A stretch of DNA of 18,047 bases from AEGEAN-183 sp964342745 (GTDB lineage: Bacteria; Pseudomonadota; Gammaproteobacteria; Magnimaribacterales; Magnimaribacteraceae): assembly GCA_964342745.1 (NCBI GenBank), contig CAYFFW010000027.1:1-18047 (forward strand), written 5' to 3'. Below, one piece after another: positions 1 to 7,680 of this stretch (within the stretch, counting starts at the first letter, position 1; the number at the start of each line of letters is the position of its first letter). The position numbers were made by a program, and so were the translations under genes. The notes below the pieces were generated by a model that worked only from the letters and a program-made list of their open reading frames with translations, made no database searches and was not told where the DNA came from.

Positions 1-73
1 AAGAAAGATAAACATTCCATGCTGCAAGAAATAAGACAACTACTATTAATATTGTGGTTAGATCAATTGTCAT
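1..73 (-). CDS. 5' end of an unrecognised gene with an N-terminal membrane segment (partial)
   Basis: The minus strand reads ATG at 73-71 and stays open for 24 codons to the window edge. The visible peptide is MTIDLTTILIVVVLFLAAWN followed by VYLS. It is a short polar start and then about 14 strongly hydrophobic residues, which fits a signal anchor or first transmembrane helix. A TAA lies in frame seven codons upstream, so this ATG is the only likely start. No clear Shine-Dalgarno sequence precedes it. RmuC-like and other single-anchor proteins begin this way, but the fragment is too short to assign to a family. Confidence 0.5.
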   Translation of the reverse strand, partial: MTIDLTTILIVVVLFLAAWNVYLS

Positions 74-248
74 AAAGTCTAAATTTGAAGGTTATCTAAT
101 TTACTAAACCTTCTAATTAACTGTCCTTTTCTTACATAGTCCATAGCTGATCCGTAATTAAGGAGCTTCTTTTCATTTACTAATCATACACAATTTCATT
201 CTTACAAACATAGCGAACCTGAAAAGTTTGATTTAAAGTGTTTTAGAG

Positions 249-324
249 TGGTGGGCACGACAGGACTTGAACCTGTAACTTCCACCTTGTAAGGGTGGCA
301 CTCTACCAATTGAGTTACGCGCCC
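249..324 (-). tRNA. tRNA-Val (anticodon UAC)
   Basis: This is a complete 76-nt cloverleaf on the minus strand. The acceptor stem GGGCGCG pairs with CGTGCCC, with one G-U pair. The D stem is ACTC/GAGT, the anticodon stem CCACC/GGTGG, the anticodon loop CTTACAA, and the T stem ACAGG/CCTGT with loop TTCAAGT. The anticodon UAC lies at 291-289 and reads GUA codons. The CCA end is encoded (251-249). It stands alone between a monooxygenase gene and a partial gene on the same strand. Confidence 0.97.
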
Positions 325-340
325 ATTGAATAGGTCTGCG

Positions 341-346
341 ATTATA
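341..346 (-). promoter_or_regulatory. -10 element of the tRNA-Val promoter
   Basis: The minus strand carries a consensus TATAAT followed by a G/C-rich discriminator (CGCAGACC), and transcription would start about 10 nt before the mature tRNA. G/C-rich discriminators are typical of stringently controlled stable-RNA promoters. No good -35 box is visible; the region 17 nt upstream is an A tract. The promoter lies between the monooxygenase stop and the tRNA. Confidence 0.6.
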
Positions 347-379
347 CAGACTGAAAAAGAAGTTTTTTTGGCTTTTTAT

Positions 380-1972
380 TCAATTTGATTTATCAAAAAC
401 AAACCCTTGGTAATTCTGTTCAGCAACTTCAGTTATCTTTTCTGTATAAGGAGGTACACCAATAAATGGAAGAAAGTCATTTGCCTTTTCTTCAATGTTA
501 GAGCCGTTGTACCAGGAATTACAAGACTTATAGACAGTTTGGTCTGCAACCTCATTAACTAAATCCATCCACTCCTCTTCAACTGCTGTCGTTGATTCTA
601 TAACTTTTTTATTGTTGTCCCGCATCCATTCTATGCATTCACTAATCCATTCAACATGAAGCTCCAAAGAAGGCACCATATTCGATAAAACAGAAGGACT
701 TCCTGGTCCAGTTACAGTAAAAAGATTAGGAAAATTAGATATACCTAATCCCAGGTAAGACTTAGCTCCATTTTTCCATTGATCTTTAAGGGAGATTCCT
801 TTTCTACCCTTTATATCTATTCTAGTTAAAGCCCCTGTCATGGCATCAAAACCAGTAGCTAGGATTAAACTATCTACCGAAAATTCTTCGCCAGCTATTA
901 ACCCTTCTTTTGTAATCCTTTCAATGGGGTTTGTGTTCAAATCAATCAAAGTTACGTTTTCTTTATTGAAGGTCTCAAAGTAACCAGTATCCACACACAA
1001 CCTTTTACAGCCGATGGTAAATTTAGGACTTAACAATTCTGCTACTTCAGGATCTTTGACTATTTCTTTGACTTTATTTCTTACAAAAGAAGCAGCCATC
1101 TCATTGGCATCCTTATCCATCATCAAATCAGCATAGGCCCCCAAAAAACCTAGACCTTCTTTTTCCCAATGATTATTGAACTTTTCAAACCTATCTTTCT
1201 CATTGGCTTCTGTAGCCAGCGCTTCAACTTCCAAGCCTGCTATACCGAAACCGTTCTCCCAGTTTTCTTTACGAAACTCCAGGTATCTTGATTTAACTTC
1301 AGCCTCTTCTTCAGGATCCATAGGGGCATTGTTGGAAGGTATAGAATAGTTTGCAGTTCTTTGGAAAACATAAAGATGCTTTGCTTGCTCAGCAATTACT
1401 GGAATTGACTGAATGGATGATGATCCTGTTCCTATAATGGCTACAGTATCACCTGTAAAATCAACTGGATTTTGTGGCCAGTTCCCTGTATGTAGTAGCT
1501 GCCCCTTAAAATTATCTAAGCCTTCAAAGTCAGGTGTGTTAGGAGCAGAAAGACATCCAGTTGCCATGACGCAGAACTTAGCCTCTATTTCTTCCTTGTT
1601 AGTTTTAATTAACCAAACTGACTTATCCTCATCAAAAATTGCTGAAATCACTTCAGTGTTAAATTCAATACCGTCTCTTAATTCAAATCTATCAGCAACG
1701 TGATTTAAATAATCAAGTATCTCAGGTTGCGCTGAATACTTTTCACTCCACTTCCACTCTTGCTGAAGATCTTCATCAAATTGATAGGAGTATTGAAGAG
1801 AAGGAATATCGCATCTTGCTCCAGGGTATCTATTCCAGTGCCAGGTACCCCCTAATTGATCTGCTTTTTCAAATACTCCTACTGAAAAACCAGAAGACCT
1901 TAATTTATGCAGGAGATAAAGGCCAGAAAAGCCTGCACCTACAACAGCTACATCTAATTTTCTTAATGACAT
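380..1972 (-). CDS. Flavin-containing monooxygenase, type I Baeyer-Villiger type
   Basis: The 530-residue protein has the full type I Baeyer-Villiger layout. An N-terminal FAD-binding GxGxxG (GAGFSG, residues 12-17) is followed by the characteristic GGTWHWNRYPGARCD (41-55). The family fingerprint FxGxxxHxxxWP is intact as FKGQLLHTGNWP (155-166), and a second Rossmann GTGSSS (181-186) should bind NADPH. An ATGF segment typical of flavin monooxygenases lies in the C-terminal half. Such enzymes insert oxygen next to a carbonyl, turning ketones into esters or lactones; the substrate cannot be read from sequence. The start ATG has AGGA about 10 nt upstream. A 55-codon ORF lies 41 nt upstream on the same strand and may share its transcript. 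It is divergent from the acyl-CoA carboxylase operon. Confidence 0.9.
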   Translation of the reverse strand: MSLRKLDVAVVGAGFSGLYLLHKLRSSGFSVGVFEKADQLGGTWHWNRYPGARCDIPSLQYSYQFDEDLQQEWKWSEKYSAQPEILDYLNHVADRFELRDGIEFNTEVISAIFDEDKSVWLIKTNKEEIEAKFCVMATGCLSAPNTPDFEGLDNFKGQLLHTGNWPQNPVDFTGDTVAIIGTGSSSIQSIPVIAEQAKHLYVFQRTANYSIPSNNAPMDPEEEAEVKSRYLEFRKENWENGFGIAGLEVEALATEANEKDRFEKFNNHWEKEGLGFLGAYADLMMDKDANEMAASFVRNKVKEIVKDPEVAELLSPKFTIGCKRLCVDTGYFETFNKENVTLIDLNTNPIERITKEGLIAGEEFSVDSLILATGFDAMTGALTRIDIKGRKGISLKDQWKNGAKSYLGLGISNFPNLFTVTGPGSPSVLSNMVPSLELHVEWISECIEWMRDNNKKVIESTTAVEEEWMDLVNEVADQTVYKSCNSWYNGSNIEEKANDFLPFIGVPPYTEKITEVAEQNYQGFVFDKSN

Positions 1973-2013
1973 TGGGCAATTTTCCTTTTAATAAAAATAT
2001 TTCAACAAAAAGT

Positions 2014-2181
2014 TCATTGTTTGGCAATTGATTCTGCTCTTAGATGAAGATATTTAACAAAAACTAAGGACTCAGAACCTCCAGCTAACTTTTCAGCTTG
2101 TTTCCATAGTTTTTTATCTTTTTTACCTTCTTTGAGCTCTTTGATTACTGCTCCAAAGTGTAATCTTGTTGCTTGTACCAA
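2014..2181 (-). CDS. Small hypothetical protein, 55 aa, TTG start
   Basis: The minus strand holds a 55-codon ORF with a TTG start (2181-2179) and a TGA stop (2016-2014). An AGG lies about 8 nt before the TTG, and a TAA sits in frame two codons upstream, which fixes the 5' limit. The product is lysine-rich and probably helical. Recognisable stretches are LHFGAVIKELKEGKKDKKLW and VKYLHLRAESIAKQ. The spacing of a Trp, an Ala-Gly turn and a Tyr..Leu-Arg end recalls short tails I have seen in other proteobacterial hypotheticals, but I cannot name a family. It lies 41 nt upstream of the monooxygenase gene. Codon use (AAA, TTA, GCA, AGA) matches its neighbours, which supports real coding. No function is proposed. 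Confidence 0.55.
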   Translation of the reverse strand: MVQATRLHFGAVIKELKEGKKDKKLWKQAEKLAGGSESLVFVKYLHLRAESIAKQ

Positions 2182-2223
2182 TTTTTAACCTTAAACCTTT
2201 TTTAGAAACTTTAAATTAAACAC

Positions 2224-2244
2224 TTTATCTAGTGACTAGATTAA
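2224..2244. promoter_or_regulatory. Inverted repeat, candidate operator of the carboxylase operon
   Basis: Arms TTTATCTAG and CTAGATTAA flank a TGA spacer. The inner six bases of each arm (ATCTAG/CTAGAT) pair perfectly, and the outer bases pair apart from one T/T mismatch. It lies 52 nt before the carboxyltransferase start and just upstream of AT-rich -10 candidates (TATATT 2253-2258, TATAAG 2262-2267). The size and symmetry fit a dimeric repressor such as a TetR or MerR member, but no regulator gene is next to it. This is inferred from position and symmetry only. Confidence 0.35.
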
Positions 2245-2296
2245 TAGAAAATTATATTCTCTATAAGTAAATCATTTAACAAAATTTTTAATCGTT

Positions 2297-3952
2297 ATGA
2301 GTAATCCACTATTAGCCCCTCAAATCAAAAGTAAATTAGACACCTCCACTAAAACTTTTGAAGAAAATAAAACTGCAATGATGGAGAAGTTAGAAAAAAT
2401 AGAAGAATTATTAGATTATGTTGAACTGGGTGGTGGAATGCACCATCACGAAAGGTTAGCTGCTAGAGGGAAAATGGCAGTGAGAGATAGAATAGCTAAT
2501 TTTCTAGACCCTGATACTCCTTTCTTAGAAATTAGTCCTCTAGCAGCCTATGACTCTGCTTATCCAATAGGAGGAGGAGCTGTAGCTGGAATAGGAATAG
2601 TTGGTGGTACTGAAGTAGTAATCTTTGCAAATGATCCGACTGTATTAGCTGGCGCTATGCATGCTTATTCGACTAAGAAGTGGACTAGGGCTATGGAAAT
2701 AGCTAGAGATAATAGGTTGCCTTATGTTCAATTTGTGGAGTCAGCAGGAGGCGATCTTAGAATGGGAGGTAAAGGGAGCAGAGGAAAATCTGCCCCTCCA
2801 ATCATGGGAGGTCACTTTGCTGAGTCCGGAAGAACCTTCTATGAAATAACGGAATTATCAAAATTAAGAATTCCTACTATTTCAATAGTTTTTGGTTCGT
2901 CCACAGCGGGAGGTGCCTATCAACCCGGTATGTCTGATTACAATATTTTTATAAAGAAACAATCCAAAGTATTCCTTGGTGGTCCACCTTTAGTAAAAAT
3001 GGCTACAGGAGAAGAGTCTGATGATGAGACACTTGGAGGAGCACAAATGCATGCTGAAACATCTGGTTTAGCAGACTATCTTGCTGAAGATGAAATGGAT
3101 GCTATTCGGATAGGTAGAGAAGTCGTTTCTCATTTAAATTGGAGAAAAAGAGGAAACAAGCCATTAATTAAACCTGAAGAACCTATTAATGATCCAGAGG
3201 AACTTCTGGGGTTAGTTGATCCAGATCTGAAAAAACCATTTGATATAAGAGAAGTTGTAACGAGAATAACTGATGGGTCAAGATTTGAAGAATTTAAACC
3301 TTTATTTGGGCCCAATATTGTTTGTGGGTTTGCTTCTATCCATGGTTACCAAATTGGGATCTTAGGAAATAACGGAGGAATTATTTATCCAGATTCAGCT
3401 CAAAAAGGTGCCCATTTTGTGCAACTTTGTAATCAAATAGATATCCCAATTCTTTTCTTGCAGAACGTTACAGGCTTTATTGTTGGAAAAGATTATGAGA
3501 GGGCTGGCCAAATTAAAAAGGGAGCTCAATTCCTAAATTCTGTTTCTAATTCCAATGTACCTCATTTAACAGTTATTGTCGGTTCTTCGATAGGAGCTGG
3601 AACCTATGCAATGTCAGGAAGAGCTTATAACAACCGATTTACCTTCATATGGCCTTCAGCAAAAATAGCCGTCATGGGACCTAAACAAATTGCCGGTGTT
3701 ATGTCGATAGTTAGAAGAGGACGAGCAGAGAGGAAAGGAGAAAAATTTAACGAAAAAGAAGATGCTCAAATTGTGGCTATGGCTGAAGCAATGCAGGAAG
3801 AAGGATCTTTAGCTCTTAGAGCTACTAGTGCTATTAGTGATGATGGGATCATTGATCCAAGAGACACTAGATCAGTAATAGGAATGTGCCTATCAATTGT
3901 TAATGGAAAAGAAGTTGAAGGTGCACCAGGATATGGAGTCTATAGATTATGA
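2297..3952 (+). CDS. Acyl-CoA carboxylase, carboxyltransferase (beta) subunit
   Basis: The 551-residue protein is a two-domain crotonase-fold carboxyltransferase of the propionyl-/methylcrotonyl-/geranyl-CoA carboxylase class. It moves carboxylate from carboxybiotin to an acyl-CoA. The N-terminal domain carries the glycine-rich oxyanion segment GSSTAGGAY (200-208) and PPLVKMATGEESDDETLGGA (230-249). The C-terminal domain carries GSSIGAGTYAMSGRAY (429-444) and WPSAKIAVMGPKQ (452-464). From memory the whole sequence is closer to the mycobacterial AccD2 type than to LiuB or AtuC. A Gly/Ser/Lys-rich loop (155-173) sits between ESAGGDLR and HFAESGR, where methylcrotonyl enzymes have a different segment, so the acyl substrate is uncertain. 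It is the first gene of a four-gene operon and overlaps the next by ATGA. No Shine-Dalgarno is visible before its ATG. Confidence 0.9.
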   Translation: MSNPLLAPQIKSKLDTSTKTFEENKTAMMEKLEKIEELLDYVELGGGMHHHERLAARGKMAVRDRIANFLDPDTPFLEISPLAAYDSAYPIGGGAVAGIGIVGGTEVVIFANDPTVLAGAMHAYSTKKWTRAMEIARDNRLPYVQFVESAGGDLRMGGKGSRGKSAPPIMGGHFAESGRTFYEITELSKLRIPTISIVFGSSTAGGAYQPGMSDYNIFIKKQSKVFLGGPPLVKMATGEESDDETLGGAQMHAETSGLADYLAEDEMDAIRIGREVVSHLNWRKRGNKPLIKPEEPINDPEELLGLVDPDLKKPFDIREVVTRITDGSRFEEFKPLFGPNIVCGFASIHGYQIGILGNNGGIIYPDSAQKGAHFVQLCNQIDIPILFLQNVTGFIVGKDYERAGQIKKGAQFLNSVSNSNVPHLTVIVGSSIGAGTYAMSGRAYNNRFTFIWPSAKIAVMGPKQIAGVMSIVRRGRAERKGEKFNEKEDAQIVAMAEAMQEEGSLALRATSAISDDGIIDPRDTRSVIGMCLSIVNGKEVEGAPGYGVYRL

Positions 3953-5883
3953 AGTATCAAAATTACCATAAGTTACTTATTGCAAATAGAGGCGAAATTG
4001 CTTGCCGAATAATTAGAAGTGCTCACGACATGGGTATAAGTTGTGTGGCTGTTTATGTCGATGCAGATGCGGATTCCCCTTTTGTTAAGATGGCAGACGA
4101 AGCCATTAGACTCACTGACTCTTACCTTAACTCAAAAGAAATTATTAAAGCTGCGATTGATACTGGAGCGGAGGCTATTCACCCTGGCTATGGATTTTTA
4201 TCTGAAAATGCAAAATTCTCTAGGGATGTTCTAAAAGCAGGTCTGCTTTGGGTTGGTCCATCAGCAAAAGTCATTACTTCGATGGGAGATAAGCTTAAAG
4301 CCAAAGATTTAGCCGAAAAAGCAGGCGTCGCTACCCTGCCTATGACTACAGATCCTAAAAAAGCAAAAGACATTGGCTACCCTCTTTTAATTAAAGCTGC
4401 TGCTGGTGGCGGCGGAAAAGGTATGAGGATTGTGAATTCCGCTAAAGACCTAAAAGAATCTATAAAATCTGCGCAAAGAGAAGCTAAAACTGGTTTTGGA
4501 GATGACCGAATATTTATAGAAAGATATGTTCCAGTATCTCGTCATATAGAAATTCAAATTTTAGGAGACTCTCATGGCAATTTAGTGCACCTAGGAGAAA
4601 GAGAATGTTCAATACAACGAAGACACCAGAAAATAATAGAGGAATCTCCTTCACCCAGAGTTGACCCAGAAATGCGGCACCAAATGGGAGAGGCAGCAAT
4701 AAAGTTAGCTAAAAAATTAAAATATGAATCAGCTGGAACTGTAGAGTTTTTGGTAGATGACAAGAGTGGAGAGTTCTGGTTCCTTGAAGTTAATACCAGA
4801 TTACAAGTTGAACATCCAGTAACCGAAGCAACAACCGGTATTGATATTGTTCATGAGCAACTACGAATAGCTAGAGGAGAAACCCTTGGTTATTACCAAG
4901 AAGACATTGACTGGTATGGGTCAGCTATTGAAGCGAGACTCTATGCCGAAGACCCTACTAATGATTTTCTTCCTGCTACAGGAACCCTAAATGCATATAG
5001 GCCCAACCCTAACATTGAAGCTAGGTGGGATTCAGGGGTAGAAGAAGGGTCGGTCATTGGTACTGACTTTGACCCCATGATTGCTAAGGTAATCTGTTAT
5101 GGGGAAAGTCGATTGGAAGCTGCAAATAAATTGTCTATGGCACTAGAATCATTACATATAGGTGGAGTCGTTACTAATAGAGACTTTTTAATATCCACTC
5201 TTCGTTCAGAAGAATTTTTAAATGGATTAACTACGACTGATTTCATAGAAAAAGTTAAGCCACCTAGATCTTATGAGCCTAATGATGAGGAGTTAACAAA
5301 AGTAGCTTCAATTGCTGCCATGTGGATTCAAGGTAAAAACAGAGATGAAGCAGAGTTACTGGGCTTTCTACCTTCTGGATGGAGAAATAGTCGATTACCT
5401 AAACAAAAGATAAATTTCTTATATGGGGAAAAAGAGATTTCAATTAGCTATAGATCCCGTAGAGATGGAGATTTTGATTTAAATGAAAATTCTCTGGTTA
5501 AAATCTTTGAATGGAACAATTCTTCTATCAGTCTTGAAATTGATGGGCATAGATTGTCTTCCAATGTAACCAGGTCAGGTGAAGAATTTATAGTAAAAAT
5601 GCCTTGGGGAAACGTCTCATTGGAAACATTACCTAGATTCATACTACCGGGTTCTGAAGAAGTAGCAGGAGGATTAATAGCACCTATGCCAGGTAAAGTG
5701 GTTGACCTTAAAGTTAAGGTAGGAGACAAAGTTTCGAAAGGAGACCCTGTGGTTGTTCTAGAAGCAATGAAGATGGAACACCAAGTTAATGCTCCTGAAG
5801 CAGGAAAAGTAAAAGAAATCTATGTCAAAAAAGACCAACAACTGGATAACGGAGCTCTTTTAATGGTATTAGACTCAAAGTAA
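3949..5883 (+). CDS. Acyl-CoA carboxylase, biotin carboxylase/biotin carrier (alpha) subunit
   Basis: The 644-residue protein joins a biotin carboxylase to a biotin carrier domain, the usual plan and length for methylcrotonyl-, geranyl- and propionyl-CoA carboxylase alpha subunits. The biotin carboxylase part (about 7-450) has the ATP-grasp loop GGGGKGM (153-159), the catalytic segment ERECSIQRRHQKIIEESPS (217-235, with Cys220 and Lys228) and EVNTRLQVEHPVTE (280-293, with Arg284). A less conserved middle region should dock to the beta subunit. The C-terminal carrier domain has the biotinylation motif EAMKM (605-609) with target Lys608. It carboxylates biotin from ATP and bicarbonate and presents it to the carboxyltransferase encoded just before it. 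Its ATG overlaps the upstream stop (ATGA), so the two subunits should be made at matched levels. A separate BirA-type ligase must act on it. Confidence 0.95.
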   Translation: MKYQNYHKLLIANRGEIACRIIRSAHDMGISCVAVYVDADADSPFVKMADEAIRLTDSYLNSKEIIKAAIDTGAEAIHPGYGFLSENAKFSRDVLKAGLLWVGPSAKVITSMGDKLKAKDLAEKAGVATLPMTTDPKKAKDIGYPLLIKAAAGGGGKGMRIVNSAKDLKESIKSAQREAKTGFGDDRIFIERYVPVSRHIEIQILGDSHGNLVHLGERECSIQRRHQKIIEESPSPRVDPEMRHQMGEAAIKLAKKLKYESAGTVEFLVDDKSGEFWFLEVNTRLQVEHPVTEATTGIDIVHEQLRIARGETLGYYQEDIDWYGSAIEARLYAEDPTNDFLPATGTLNAYRPNPNIEARWDSGVEEGSVIGTDFDPMIAKVICYGESRLEAANKLSMALESLHIGGVVTNRDFLISTLRSEEFLNGLTTTDFIEKVKPPRSYEPNDEELTKVASIAAMWIQGKNRDEAELLGFLPSGWRNSRLPKQKINFLYGEKEISISYRSRRDGDFDLNENSLVKIFEWNNSSISLEIDGHRLSSNVTRSGEEFIVKMPWGNVSLETLPRFILPGSEEVAGGLIAPMPGKVVDLKVKVGDKVSKGDPVVVLEAMKMEHQVNAPEAGKVKEIYVKKDQQLDNGALLMVLDSK

Positions 5884-5896
5884 CTTGGAGAAAATA

Positions 5897-7678
5897 ATGA
5901 GTACTTCTGAAGATAAGATATTAATAGGTAACTGTAGTGGTTTTTATGGTGATCGTTTATCAGCTGCCAAAGATATGGTCGAAGGAGGACCGATTGATGT
6001 TCTTACGGGAGACTATCTAGCAGAGTTAACCATGACCATACTCTATAACCAAAGAATGCAAAGAGGTGAAGATCATGGATATGTTGGGACTTTCTTAAAA
6101 CAATTTAAAGATGTTGCTTTAGCTTGCCAGGAAAGAGGAATAAAGATAGTTACAAATGCAGGTGGTCTTAATCCTGTTTCAATGGCTAAAAAAGTTGAAG
6201 AGATAGTCCAGGAGCTAGATCTAAATTTAAAAGTAGCTTACATAGATGGAGATGACCTTGTTCCAAGACTAGATGAATTACATAAGGAAGGAGAACAGCT
6301 TCAGAATATTGAAAAAAAAATACCTTTATTCGATTATGAAAAACAGCCAGTCACTGCAAATGTTTATTTTGGTGCTTGGGGGATAAAGGAAGCTTTAGAC
6401 AAGGGTGCTGATGTAGTTGTTTGTCCAAGAGTTACTGATGCAGCTGTAGTTATTGGACCTGCTGCTTGGAAGTATAATTGGTCTAGAGATAACTATGATG
6501 CTCTGGCTGGAGCATTGGCTGCAGGTCACATCATTGAATGTGGAGCTCAAGCCACGGGAGGTAACTATTCTTTTTTTCAAGAAGTTCCTTCTTTTTCAAA
6601 TATGGGATATCCAATTGCTGAGATTTTTGAAGATGGTAGTTTTACTATAACTAAGCATCCTGGAACTGGAGGTCTAGTGTCCGTTGGTACAGTAACTGCT
6701 CAATTGCTTTATGAAATAGGTAGTCCCGCCTATATGAATCCTGATGTCGTATCTCACTTTGATACTTTAAAAATAACTCAAGAATCTGATGATAGGGTTC
6801 ATGTTACGGGGTGTAGGGGTAGCAGCGCGCCTAAAACCCACAAAGTTTGTATAAACTTGGCTGGAGGATTTAGAAATGGAACTGAAATCCTTTTAACTGG
6901 GCTTGATATAGAGGATAAAGCAAAACTAGTGACTGACTCTATTTTTGAAAATTTAGGTGGAAAAGATCAATTCGATAAAGTGGATGTTCAGCTTCATAGA
7001 ACTGATAAAGAAAACCCAGAATCAAATGAGCAAGCTCAAGCTTCACTTAGAATTAGTGTTATGTCTCAAAATCCAGACTTAGTAGGAAGGCTTTTTAATG
7101 CAAAGATAGTAGAACTTGGTCTAGCAAACCTTCCTGGGTGGACTGGTAGAGGGGGTATACCAAGTGGTCATTATATTGAGTATTGGCCAGCACTCATTGA
7201 CAGCAAGCATATTAAAGAAAAGGTTCATTTCGAAGGTGAAACAACTGAAGTAATTCCAACTAGTCAAATGGAATTAGAAGAGAGTTACTATCAAAAGAAA
7301 CCTTATGAAAATAACTTACCTGAAAGTAACAGTAGTAAAAAGATTAATTTCGGCCGTTTATTTGGAACGAGATCAGGAGATAAGGGTGGTTGTGCTAACT
7401 TGGGTGTTTGGGCAAAAACACCTGAATCCTACGCTTTCTTATATGATTTTTTAACTGTTAAAAAATTAAAAGAACTTTTACCTGATGTAGCAAAGTATGA
7501 TGTAGAAAGATTTGATCTTCCGAATATACTCTCTCTAAATTTCTACATTCACGACATATTGCAAGATGGGGTCTCTTCCTCAACTAGGCTTGACGGCCAA
7601 GCAAAGTCTTTGGGTGAATATATACGTGCTAAGGAAATAGATGCTCCTGATTATCTTGTTGAATCAATTGGAAAATAA
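5897..7678 (+). CDS. AtuA-like protein (DUF1446 family) with C-terminal AtuA domain
   Basis: The start was chosen at ATG 5897 because GGAG (5887-5890) lies 6 nt before it. An in-frame TTG at 5885 overlaps this ribosome site and is unlikely. The 593-residue product opens MSTSEDKILIGNCSGFYGDR and matches the acyclic-terpene-utilisation AtuA family. A DUF1446 domain spans about residues 7-455, including the segment RGGIPSGHYIEYWP late in it. A smaller domain of about 113 residues (481-593) starts at KKINFGRLFGTRSGDKGG. Some bacteria encode these two domains separately; here they are fused. In Pseudomonas, atuA is needed for citronellol/geraniol breakdown, but its reaction is not established. It sits between a biotin-dependent carboxylase and an enoyl-CoA hydratase, so it should act on the carboxylated or hydrated CoA thioester. 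I am confident of the family, not of the reaction. Confidence 0.85.
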   Translation: MSTSEDKILIGNCSGFYGDRLSAAKDMVEGGPIDVLTGDYLAELTMTILYNQRMQRGEDHGYVGTFLKQFKDVALACQERGIKIVTNAGGLNPVSMAKKVEEIVQELDLNLKVAYIDGDDLVPRLDELHKEGEQLQNIEKKIPLFDYEKQPVTANVYFGAWGIKEALDKGADVVVCPRVTDAAVVIGPAAWKYNWSRDNYDALAGALAAGHIIECGAQATGGNYSFFQEVPSFSNMGYPIAEIFEDGSFTITKHPGTGGLVSVGTVTAQLLYEIGSPAYMNPDVVSHFDTLKITQESDDRVHVTGCRGSSAPKTHKVCINLAGGFRNGTEILLTGLDIEDKAKLVTDSIFENLGGKDQFDKVDVQLHRTDKENPESNEQAQASLRISVMSQNPDLVGRLFNAKIVELGLANLPGWTGRGGIPSGHYIEYWPALIDSKHIKEKVHFEGETTEVIPTSQMELEESYYQKKPYENNLPESNSSKKINFGRLFGTRSGDKGGCANLGVWAKTPESYAFLYDFLTVKKLKELLPDVAKYDVERFDLPNILSLNFYIHDILQDGVSSSTRLDGQAKSLGEYIRAKEIDAPDYLVESIGK

Positions 7679-7680
7679 AT

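Noticed and set aside
79..144. A 21-codon minus-strand ORF (MDYVRKGQLIRRFSKLDNLQI) ending five bases before the left-edge gene's ATG
   Set aside because: It is very short, has at best a weak ribosome site and no recognisable family. The spacing suggests a leader peptide, but nothing else supports one.
325..379. Possible intrinsic terminator after the monooxygenase (AAAAAG and CTTTTT arms)
   Set aside because: The stem is six A/T-rich pairs with a long loop, too weak to call a terminator. The region is better explained by the tRNA promoter.
2224..2244. Intrinsic terminator for the divergent genes at the inverted repeat
   Set aside because: The stem is A/T-rich with a 3-nt loop and no U tract on either strand, so an operator is more plausible than a terminator.
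5885..5896. TTG start for the AtuA-like gene
   Set aside because: It contains the GGAG that serves the ATG at 5897, so the downstream ATG is the better start.
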